DNA of 8,465 nucleotides from Phycisphaerales bacterium UBA7708. Lineage in GTDB: Bacteria > Planctomycetota > Phycisphaerae > Sedimentisphaerales > Anaerohalosphaeraceae. How positions within the stretch are numbered: the first letter of the stretch is position 1; each line of letters opens with the position of its first letter. The notes under the pieces are model-generated. The model saw nothing but the letters and a program-made list of their open reading frames with translations. It was not told where the DNA came from and made no database searches. Positions 1-7,699 of this stretch are shown here, one piece after another. Location of the stretch: assembly GCA_002482415.1 (NCBI GenBank), contig DLFY01000084.1:1-8465 (forward strand), read 5' to 3'. A program made the position numbers and the translations under genes.

Positions 1-278
1 AGACCCTTCACAGCAAGGTTTCAGAATTTCTGGATTCGATTATTTCTGCCGTAACAGACGGTGTTGTTAATCCCTCTGAATTTTTGAGTCTGTCCCATAC
101 CCGGAACAATGCTATCACCAGCCTGGTTAAAGAAAGCCGCACCCGGCATCTGGCGCGGGTTGAGGCTGGTATGGCCTCGCCGCAAAAAAGCCTGATTTAT
201 ACGGACCTTTTGACGTCATATCGACGCATCAAAGACCACATTCTAAACATCGCCGAGGTTGCTGCCGGTGAAAAATAG
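1..278 (+). CDS. Na+/phosphate cotransporter family protein, PhoU-like C-terminal domain (5' end outside window)
   Basis: This is the last 91 codons of an open frame that enters from the left edge (first full codon at 3, TAG stop at 276-278). An internal TTG at 84 is not needed as a start, because the frame is open to the edge. The visible part is hydrophilic and helical. It ends in a pattern typical of the PhoU-like tail of Na/Pi cotransporters (NptA/YjbB type): a basic Arg/His stretch, then S-L-I-Y-T-D-L-L, then R-R-I-K-D-H-I-L-N-I-A-E. In that family an N-terminal membrane domain moves phosphate with sodium, and the cytoplasmic PhoU-like helices are thought to regulate it or bind metal and phosphate. 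The membrane part is outside the window, so a stand-alone PhoU-like protein remains possible. The gene converges on argS and is followed by a strong terminator. Confidence 0.72.
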   Translation, partial: TLHSKVSEFLDSIISAVTDGVVNPSEFLSLSHTRNNAITSLVKESRTRHLARVEAGMASPQKSLIYTDLLTSYRRIKDHILNIAEVAAGEK

Positions 279-312
279 GATTGAGCTGCTCGAAAAACAC
301 AGACTACATGTT

Positions 313-340
313 GGCCCCGCCAGAAAACGGGGCCTTTTTT
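313..340 (+). terminator. Intrinsic terminator of the cotransporter gene
   Basis: A perfect 7-bp stem, GGCCCCG (313-319) with CGGGGCC (328-334), has an 8-base loop and is followed at once by six T (335-340). It starts 34 bases after the + strand stop codon. It sits between two convergent genes. On the - strand the same hairpin would follow the argS stop by about 25 bases but lacks an immediate T run, so it works best for the + strand gene and may only partly serve argS. Confidence 0.9.
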
Positions 341-359
341 ATGTCATATAACAACCTGA

Positions 360-2153
360 CTACATCTGTTCCGGAACGTCGATACCCAGCAGTTGGCTCA
401 TGCCGTGGCGGATGGTGCGTGCGGTCAGGTCGCACAGCAGCAGCCGGGCGGCACGGATTGGGCCTTCGGTCTGCAGGACCGGGCAGGCATTATAGAAGCG
501 GCTGAAGGCGCCGGACAATTCATACAGGTAGTTGGTCAGGTAGTTGGGCCTGCATTCGATGGCGGCGTTCTGGATGGACTGGCCATAACGAATCAGGTGT
601 TTGGCCAGGTCGATTTCGGCCGGGTCGGTCAGGGCGATTTGGGCGATGGACGATAATTCAGCCTGGACATTCACATCTTTGCCCTCTGCCTTGCGTTCGA
701 TGGATTTAATGCGGGCGTAGGCGTATTGCATATACGGGGCGGTGTTGCCGTCCATGGCCAGCATTTTGTCGAAGCTGAAGATATAGTCGCTGTCGCGGTT
801 GTTGGAATAGTCGGAATATTTGACAGCGCCGATGCCGACGGCGGCAGCAATCTGAGCCTTCTTTTCTTCGGGCAGCTCGGGATTCTTTTGTTCGACGACA
901 TCCCTGGCCCGCTGGATGGCTTCGTCGAGCAGTTCGGCCAGTTTGACGGTGCCGCCGGTGCGGGTCTTGAAGGGCTTGCCGTCGGTGCCCAGCATGGTGC
1001 CGAAGGTGACGTGCTCCAGTTTGACGGAGTCGTCGGCCCAGCCGGCCATTGTCGCGACGGCAAAGAGCATCTTGAAATGCAGGGCCTGACGGGCGTCGGT
1101 GACGTAGATAATGCGGTTGGCGTGGAGGTCTTTCAGGCGGAAACGCATCGCGGCCAGATCGGTGGTGGCATACAGAAACGCCCCATCGGACTTCTGGATG
1201 ATGAACGGCAGGGGGGCGCCTTCTTTGTTGGTGAAGCCTTCGGGAAAGACGCAGACGGCACCGTCGGATTCGACAGCCATGCTGCCGTCCTGCAATTGCT
1301 TTACGACGGATTCCAGTTTGTCTGCATAAAAGCTTTCGCCCCGTTCATCTTCGGCTTTCAGCGTGATATGCAGGGCCTGATAGATGGGCAGGTAGTGCTT
1401 GCGTGATTCATTGACGATTTGCCGCCAGAGGGTCAGGGTCAGCGGATTCTGGCCGGTGTGCAGTTCAACGACCCGCTGACGAGCGGCACTGCGAAACGCT
1501 TCGTCTTCATCGTCGAGTTTTTTGGCCTGCTGATAAAAGTCTTCGAGGTCGGCAATGTGAATATTTTGCAGGGCCTTTTCGATGGCTGCCGGATCGCTGC
1601 TGTTTGTGGCAGCGGCGGTCTTCTGATAGAGATACTGCACCAGCATGCCGAACTGGGTGCCCCAGTCGCCGATGTGGTTTTGTCGGATGACGTTGTGGCC
1701 GAGGGATTCGAGCATCCGGCAGATGCAGTCGCCGATGATGGTGCTGCGGAGGTGGCCGACGTGCATCTGTTTGGCGATATTGGGACCGGAGTAATCGACG
1801 ACGACGGTCTGGGGGGCCTGCGTTTTCTCGATGCCCAGATTTGCGTCGCGATGGATATTCATCAGGGCGTTTGCCAGAAATTCGGGGGTCAGCCGCAGGT
1901 TGATGAAGCCCGGGCCGGCGATTTCGGGGGCCTGGCAGATGTCGTCCAGCTTTAATTCGGCGACGAGTTTTTCAGCGAACTGGCGGGGATTGGTCTTGAG
2001 CTGTTTGGCCGCGGCCATGACGCCGTTGACCTGGTAATCGCCGAATTTTGGGTCGGTGGCCATCCGGACGACGGCGGGGCAGTTGGGCAGGCCGCTGACT
2101 TTGGCCAGTGTGTCGCTGATGCGCTGTTCGAGTATTTCAAGGACAGGTTTCAT
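360..2153 (-). CDS. argS: Arginyl-tRNA synthetase
   Basis: This cytoplasmic class I aminoacyl-tRNA synthetase charges tRNA-Arg with arginine using ATP. With the ATG at 2153 the protein has 597 residues, within the usual range for the family. The N-terminal ~110 residues fit the ArgRS additional domain 1. The HIGH signature is seen as H-V-G-H at 131-134, after S-G-P-N-I-A-K. The KMSKS loop is the degenerate K-T-R-T-G-G at 396-401, normal for bacterial ArgRS. The DALR-type anticodon-binding domain occupies about 470-597 and ends in the family-typical L-G-I-D-V-P-E. The frame stays open upstream to a TTG at 2186, which would add 11 residues (608 in all) and has AGGG 9 bases before it. The ATG is preferred because M-K-P-V-L-E-I-L matches the usual ArgRS start, although only a weak GAG lies before it. 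The stop is TAG at 360-362. It lies downstream of rsfS on the same strand across a spacer rich in hairpins. Confidence 0.97.
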   Translation of the reverse strand: MKPVLEILEQRISDTLAKVSGLPNCPAVVRMATDPKFGDYQVNGVMAAAKQLKTNPRQFAEKLVAELKLDDICQAPEIAGPGFINLRLTPEFLANALMNIHRDANLGIEKTQAPQTVVVDYSGPNIAKQMHVGHLRSTIIGDCICRMLESLGHNVIRQNHIGDWGTQFGMLVQYLYQKTAAATNSSDPAAIEKALQNIHIADLEDFYQQAKKLDDEDEAFRSAARQRVVELHTGQNPLTLTLWRQIVNESRKHYLPIYQALHITLKAEDERGESFYADKLESVVKQLQDGSMAVESDGAVCVFPEGFTNKEGAPLPFIIQKSDGAFLYATTDLAAMRFRLKDLHANRIIYVTDARQALHFKMLFAVATMAGWADDSVKLEHVTFGTMLGTDGKPFKTRTGGTVKLAELLDEAIQRARDVVEQKNPELPEEKKAQIAAAVGIGAVKYSDYSNNRDSDYIFSFDKMLAMDGNTAPYMQYAYARIKSIERKAEGKDVNVQAELSSIAQIALTDPAEIDLAKHLIRYGQSIQNAAIECRPNYLTNYLYELSGAFSRFYNACPVLQTEGPIRAARLLLCDLTARTIRHGMSQLLGIDVPEQM

Positions 2154-2201
2154 ATCATTGTGCTCAAACTTATGTGAATTATTCAAATTCTTTAGCCCTG
2201 A

Positions 2202-2223
2202 CGGAAAGCAGAGTCACTTTCCG
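2202..2223. repeat. Hairpin in the argS leader
   Basis: CGGAAAG (2202-2208) pairs with CTTTCCG (2217-2223) around an 8-base loop, giving a perfect 7-bp stem 48 bases upstream of the argS ATG. There is no T run beside it on the - strand, so it is not a simple terminator for rsfS. It shows none of the conserved sequence of a T-box leader. It may be the last member of the palindrome cluster at 2269-2349, or a leader structure affecting argS. No function is assigned. Confidence 0.5.
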
Positions 2224-2268
2224 GAGCAATCTTTTTTATAAGGCTATGCAGAAACGATTTATTCTGTC

Positions 2269-2349
2269 GCCCCGCTGGGGCTTAAAGAAGACAATTCTTT
2301 GTTCCGGAGGCTTACGCCTCCGGCTATGATACTTGCGACCCCTTCGGGG
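2269..2349. repeat. REP-like cluster of three GC-rich palindromes between rsfS and argS
   Basis: Three short hairpins stand in a row in AT-rich DNA. Palindrome A is GCCCC/GGGGC (2269-2273 with 2277-2281). Palindrome B is CCGGAGGC/GCCTCCGG (2304-2311 with 2316-2323, a perfect 8-bp stem). Palindrome C is CCCC/GGGG around TTC (2339-2342 with 2346-2349). The heptamer GGCTATG occurs beside B (2322-2328) and again at 2242-2248, suggesting an ancestral repeated unit. The - strand order (CCCCGAAGGGG, then the GGAGGC hairpin, then GCCCCAGCGGGGC) resembles dispersed REP-like intergenic repeats I recall from Bacteroidetes and planctomycete genomes. Such repeats are often tied to REP-associated tyrosine transposases (RAYT), and none is present here. 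An open frame on the - strand crosses this region but has no coding character. Copy number in the genome cannot be judged from one window. Confidence 0.6.
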
Positions 2350-2395
2350 ATTAAAATACTCAATTATTTCGACAGAGCCTTTTTCTGTTTGATAA

Positions 2396-2779
2396 TTACT
2401 CTTTGACTTTTCTCTTAACGCGCTGCCAGCGGATTTTTTTGGCGTCGCCCCAGAGCATTTCGATGTCGTAATAAGATCGCATTTCCGGGTCGAACAGATG
2501 CACCACGACATTGATATAGTCGATCAGAATCCATCGTCCCTGCTGGTAGCCGGCGGAGGCGTATTTCTTCAGGTCATATTGCTTTGCCATGTCGCTGATT
2601 TCATCAGCGACGGATTTGCCCTGCCGATCGCTGGTGCTGGTGGCGATGACGAAATAATCGGTGGCCGGGGATATGCCCTTGAGGTCCAGGACGACGACAT
2701 CGGTGCAATGCCGGTCATGGGCCAGCCGGGCCGCTTCAATCGCAAACTTCCGTTCAGGTGTTGTTTTTGTCTTTGCCAA
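2396..2779 (-). CDS. rsfS: Ribosomal silencing factor RsfS
   Basis: RsfS (RsfA, YbeB/Iojap family) binds ribosomal protein L14 on the large subunit and blocks joining of the subunits, slowing translation in starvation or stationary phase. The TTG at 2779 gives 127 residues, normal for the family. Family features are the V-V-V-L-D-L-K-G stretch at 28-35, T-D-Y-F-V-I-A-T at 40-47, a D-Y-x-N-V-V-V-H-L-F strand at 87-96, and Y-D-I-E-M-L-W-G-D-A near 104-113. The last ten or so residues form a basic tail. The frame is open further upstream to a TTG at 2806, but that would start inside the hppA terminator. The TTG at 2779 is chosen because GGAG lies exactly 9 bases before it; a GTG at 2785 is only 3 bases from the same GGAG. 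The gene is followed by argS on the same strand with no clear terminator between them. Confidence 0.95.
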   Translation of the reverse strand: MAKTKTTPERKFAIEAARLAHDRHCTDVVVLDLKGISPATDYFVIATSTSDRQGKSVADEISDMAKQYDLKKYASAGYQQGRWILIDYINVVVHLFDPEMRSYYDIEMLWGDAKKIRWQRVKRKVKE

Positions 2780-2788
2780 TCTCACAAT

Positions 2789-2792
2789 CTCC
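2789..2792 (-). promoter_or_regulatory. Ribosome binding site that fixes the rsfS TTG start
   Basis: GGAG on the - strand (CTCC on +) lies 9 bases before the TTG at 2779. It is the only Shine-Dalgarno match near the beginning of rsfS and rules against the longer frame from 2806. The GTG at 2785 would leave only 3 bases of spacing. Confidence 0.6.
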
Positions 2793-2807
2793 AAAAAATA
2801 CCGCAAT

Positions 2808-2839
2808 AAAAAAGGGACGTCCCGAACCAGGACGTCCCT
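2808..2839 (-). terminator. Intrinsic terminator of hppA
   Basis: On the - strand, AGGGACGTCC (2839-2830) pairs with GGACGTCCCT (2822-2813) around a 7-base loop. The 10-bp stem is followed by a T run whose six T overlap the end of the stem (2813-2808). It begins 35 bases after the hppA stop. Each arm contains the self-complementary octamer GGACGTCC, so the arms could also pair between two molecules or fold differently. The run of T ends 28 bases before the rsfS start. Confidence 0.9.
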
Positions 2840-2841
2840 GT

Positions 2842-2870
2842 ACTATAACCGAAACGGACTACATCGTCAA
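2842..2870 (-). promoter_or_regulatory. Probable sigma-70-type promoter of rsfS
   Basis: On the - strand a -35 box TTGACG (2870-2865, 5 of 6 to consensus) and a -10 box TATAGT (2847-2842, 5 of 6) are separated by exactly 17 bases. Initiation 6 to 7 bases downstream would fall near 2835-2836, inside the first arm of the hppA terminator. It lies between the hppA stop codon and rsfS, giving rsfS (and perhaps argS) a transcript independent of hppA. The motif match is seen in sequence; promoter activity is inferred. Confidence 0.6.
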
Positions 2871-2874
2871 TGCA

Positions 2875-5334
<2,460 letters not shown>

Positions 5335-5342
5335 GACTTTTT

Positions 5343-5347
5343 TCCTT
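5343..5347 (-). promoter_or_regulatory. Ribosome binding site that fixes the hppA GTG start
   Basis: AAGGA on the - strand (TCCTT on +) lies 8 bases before the GTG at 5334. The protein then begins directly with a textbook signal-peptide N-region. The longer frame from the TTG at 5355 would contain this site within codons 3-5. Confidence 0.7.
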
Positions 5348-5390
5348 TCAAACAAAATATTGTTTTAATAGTAACAAAAAATTTCGCCCA

Positions 5391-5499
5391 ATCTTAATGA
5401 TTTGCCCCCCGATTGCAAGCATTTTCCGTGCAAGAAATGCGAGGCAGTTGTCTGTTTTGTTGCAAAAGATATTATAGGTCTAAAATGAGGTCCAATAAA
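5391..5499 (-). promoter_or_regulatory. hppA leader and candidate promoters
   Basis: The 175 bases between argJ and hppA are AT-rich and carry no gene. On the - strand a perfect -10 hexamer TATAAT lies at 5476-5471; its best -35 at 17-base spacing is only TTTATT (5499-5494, 3 of 6). A second, weaker pair is TTGCAA (5418-5413) and TAAGAT (5396-5391) with 16-base spacing. If the first is used, the mRNA has an untranslated leader of about 130 bases, including a possible 6-bp hairpin (GCATTT at 5419-5424 with AAATGC at 5435-5440). No riboswitch class is recognised. Confidence 0.35.
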
Positions 5500-5507
5500 A
5501 AGGCCTC
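5481..5507 (-). terminator. Possible weak terminator of argJ
   Basis: Just after the argJ stop, the - strand reads GAGGCC (5507-5502), an 8-base loop, then GGACCTC (5493-5487). They pair as a 6-bp stem with one bulged A, followed by ATTTTA. The stem is short and the T run is interrupted, so termination may be partial. It overlaps the region where the -35 of the hppA promoter would lie. Confidence 0.35.
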
Positions 5508-5509
5508 GA

Positions 5510-6712
5510 TTATGTGTGATAATCGGCGTTAATCGTTATGTATTCACGACTTAAGTCGCAACCATAGCAGAAGTCGGAGTGCTTGCCTGTACCGAGATTT
5601 ACGACAATGGTATGCTCTTTCTGCCTGATAATCCGGCTGACTTGTTTGGGGTCAAAGTTCACAGGCTGGCCGTTGCGAAAGACGGTGACGCCGCCGATGG
5701 AGCAGGTGAGTTTGTCGCCGTTGAGCTTGACGCCGGAGGAACCTACGGCACAAATGATGCGTCCCCAGTTGGGATCGCCGCCGTGAATGGCGCACTTGAC
5801 GAGGTCATAATTGGCCACGGCCCGTGCGGCGATGAGGGCTTGTTCTTTGGTATTTGCGCCGTTTATCACAACCGTAAACATCCGTGTGGCGCCTTCGGCG
5901 TCGAGGGCCATCTGTTTTGCCAGATCCGTGCACAATTCTATCAGGGCCTGAGCGAATTTTTTGAAGGCGGTGTCGTTTTTGGTGATGGATTTGTTGCCGG
6001 CCTGTCCGCTGGCTAAGAGAATGGCTGTATCGTTGGTGCTTTGGTGGCCATCCACGGTGAGACGGTTGAGGGATTGGCCGATGGCCAGAGATAAAGCCTT
6101 TTGCAGCATGGCTTTAGAGATTGCGGCGTCGGTGGTGAAGATGCCGATGGTGGTGGCCATATTCGGGCCGACCATGCCGGCGCCTTTGACGGTTCCAGCC
6201 AGGGTGATGGTTTTGCCGCCGATTTTTACGGTTTTGCAGGCCTGTTTGCAGCGGATGTCGGTAGTCATGATGCCTTTGGCGAAGGCCAGTCCGCCCGCGG
6301 CCGAGTCGCTCAGTTTGGCGGAGACTTTTTCGATGCCGGAAGTAATTTTGTCAATGGGGAGCTGGTGGCCGATGATGCCGGTGGAGGCCAGCAGGACCTG
6401 CTGGGGCTTGAGAGCCAGCATCTGGGCGGTTTTGCCGCACATGGCTTTGGCAGCGGCCAGGCCGCGGGTGCCGGTGCAGGTGTTGGCATTGCCGCTGTTG
6501 ACGATGACGGCATAGGTTTTGGCGGTTTTAGTGTGTTCTTTGCAGACGGTGACTGCCGCCGAGACGACTTTGTTGGTGGTGAACATTGCCGCCGAAACTG
6601 CGCCGGCGGGGCAGTACATCAGGGCCAGGTCGTTCTTGCCCGATTTTTTGATGCCGCAGTAAAGCCCCGCGGCCAGAAAGCCTTTTGGGGCTGTAATTGT
6701 TTTGTTGGTCAT
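5510..6712 (-). CDS. argJ: Glutamate N-acetyltransferase / ornithine acetyltransferase
   Basis: ArgJ transfers the acetyl group of N-acetylornithine to glutamate, recycling it in arginine biosynthesis; some members also use acetyl-CoA. The protein has 400 residues, as is usual. It matures by self-cleavage before a catalytic threonine: the motif K-G-A-G-M-V-G-P-N-M-A-T is at 176-187, making Thr187 the predicted nucleophile and N-terminus of the beta chain. The oxyanion-hole region S-T-G-I-I-G is at 110-115. Other hallmarks are V-N-S-G-N-A-N (71-77), D-G-H-Q-S-T-N-D-T (221-229), E-G-A-T-R-M (273-278), G-G-D-P-N-W-G-R (311-318) and the C-terminal Y-I-T-I-N-A-D-Y. Whether it is mono- or bifunctional cannot be told from sequence alone. 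The ATG has AGGAG (6725-6721) 8 bases upstream. Thirteen cysteines, including C-Y-G-C at 382-385, seem many for the family. No other arginine biosynthesis gene is in the window. Confidence 0.97.
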   Translation of the reverse strand: MTNKTITAPKGFLAAGLYCGIKKSGKNDLALMYCPAGAVSAAMFTTNKVVSAAVTVCKEHTKTAKTYAVIVNSGNANTCTGTRGLAAAKAMCGKTAQMLALKPQQVLLASTGIIGHQLPIDKITSGIEKVSAKLSDSAAGGLAFAKGIMTTDIRCKQACKTVKIGGKTITLAGTVKGAGMVGPNMATTIGIFTTDAAISKAMLQKALSLAIGQSLNRLTVDGHQSTNDTAILLASGQAGNKSITKNDTAFKKFAQALIELCTDLAKQMALDAEGATRMFTVVINGANTKEQALIAARAVANYDLVKCAIHGGDPNWGRIICAVGSSGVKLNGDKLTCSIGGVTVFRNGQPVNFDPKQVSRIIRQKEHTIVVNLGTGKHSDFCYGCDLSREYITINADYHT

Positions 6713-6776
6713 TTCCGTTACTCCTGTTTTCTATCAAGGTATAAATTCCCTCTATTGTGATGCAAACGAGGCGACT

Positions 6777-6796
6777 TCGCAAGTAAAACCTTGCGA
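6777..6796. repeat. Hairpin between the PhzF gene and argJ
   Basis: TCGCAAG (6777-6783) pairs perfectly with CTTGCGA (6790-6796) around a 6-base loop, in the 96-base gap between the PhzF-family stop and argJ. It begins 12 bases after that stop on the - strand. No T run follows on the - strand, so it may be an mRNA 3'-end stabiliser, a factor-dependent terminator or an operator. It does not look like a known arginine operator. Confidence 0.5.
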
Positions 6797-6808
6797 TAAA
6801 TATTGCGG

Positions 6809-7696
6809 CTATAGCAGTGTTCCTGCGGCAGTGATATGGGTTTTGCCGCCAACGCGGAGGTCGAAGGTGTCATTATGCCGATGGGCCTTCAGATACAGCA
6901 GTGAGGGGCGGCCGATTTCATAGCCTTGTTCGACGCGGATATCGATTTTACTGTCACCGAAATAGCGATAGCAGGTCAGGTACGCGGCCAGGCAGGAATT
7001 GGCACTGCCGGTGGCGGGGTCTTCGGGCACGCCGTAAAGATGGCCGAACATGCGGCAGTGGATGTGGTTGGCCGGGTCCTGCGTCTGGGGGCAGAATAAA
7101 AAAATCATCCGGGCCGTGTTGTGTGTTTTCAGAAACAGCTCGAAGGCTTCCAGGTTGGCTTTGGCCCGGCGAACTGCGTCCAGGGTACGCAGCGGGACGA
7201 GGATAAACGGCAGGCCGGTCGAGACCGACTGGACGGGGAAGCGCTCGTCAAAGTCTGCGATATCGAGATTCAGAATGGGAGCAAAATCCTGCGGTGTGAA
7301 ACAAGCTTCGAACTGCGGCTGCGGGGCCTTGAGCCATAATATCCGCTGGTGATTGTCGAGGGCTGTATAATTTACAGGAATCGATCCGACTTTGAGATTC
7401 AGGGTAACAGTCTGGCGCGCCCAGTGTTCGATTTTGTCCTGGATGACAAAGGCGGTTCCGATGGTCGGATGACCTGCAAAGGGAACTTCGGCAGCGGGGG
7501 TGAAGATTCGTACATCGTAGCCGCCATCGCGGGGTGTATCGGAGAGGATGAAGGTCGTTTCGGAGAAGTTGAACTCCCGCGTAATCTGCTGCATCTGCGG
7601 CGTGGTCAGATTACCGGCATCCATGACCACGGCAAGCTGATTGCCCGCGTATTTATCTTCGGCGAAGACATCGAGAATGTAGAAGGGATTGTTCAT
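6809..7696 (-). CDS. PhzF-family isomerase/epimerase-like protein
   Basis: This belongs to the PhzF/YddE family, whose fold consists of two halves like diaminopimelate epimerase. PhzF itself isomerises trans-2,3-dihydro-3-hydroxyanthranilate in phenazine synthesis, but most relatives have no known substrate. At 295 residues the length is normal. The catalytic positions of PhzF are all conserved: Glu46 in F-S-E-T-T-F (PhzF Glu45), His76 in P-F-A-G-H-P-T (His74), Asp226 in E-D-P-A-T-G-S-A-N (Asp208) and Ser231 (Ser213). An active acid/base enzyme is therefore likely. No other phenazine gene is visible, so phenazine production should not be inferred. The ATG at 7696 lies 3 bases past the stop of the acyl-carrier-like gene. 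Its ribosome binding site is within that gene's last codons, implying co-transcription and coupled translation. Confidence 0.95.
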   Translation of the reverse strand: MNNPFYILDVFAEDKYAGNQLAVVMDAGNLTTPQMQQITREFNFSETTFILSDTPRDGGYDVRIFTPAAEVPFAGHPTIGTAFVIQDKIEHWARQTVTLNLKVGSIPVNYTALDNHQRILWLKAPQPQFEACFTPQDFAPILNLDIADFDERFPVQSVSTGLPFILVPLRTLDAVRRAKANLEAFELFLKTHNTARMIFLFCPQTQDPANHIHCRMFGHLYGVPEDPATGSANSCLAAYLTCYRYFGDSKIDIRVEQGYEIGRPSLLYLKAHRHNDTFDLRVGGKTHITAAGTLL

Positions 7697-7699
7697 GGG

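Noticed and set aside
726..1955. Two long + strand open frames (726-1406 and 1419-1955) opposite argS
   Set aside because: They are mirror frames of a well-supported argS gene, with glycine/valine/aspartate-rich translations and no recognisable domain.
2187..2395. CRISPR array or T-box leader in the rsfS-argS spacer
   Set aside because: The palindromes differ in sequence and are not regularly spaced repeats, and no T-box consensus sequence is present before argS.
2236..2511. 91-codon - strand open frame across the end of rsfS and the palindrome cluster
   Set aside because: It starts out of frame inside rsfS and runs through the REP-like hairpins. Its basic, repeat-derived translation shows no protein family character.
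6101..6760. 219-codon + strand open frame opposite argJ
   Set aside because: Glycine-rich antisense shadow of argJ, which has all its catalytic motifs on the other strand.
6809..7696. Phenazine biosynthesis cluster
   Set aside because: Only a PhzF-family gene is present. The family is broad, and no other phenazine gene is visible in the window.
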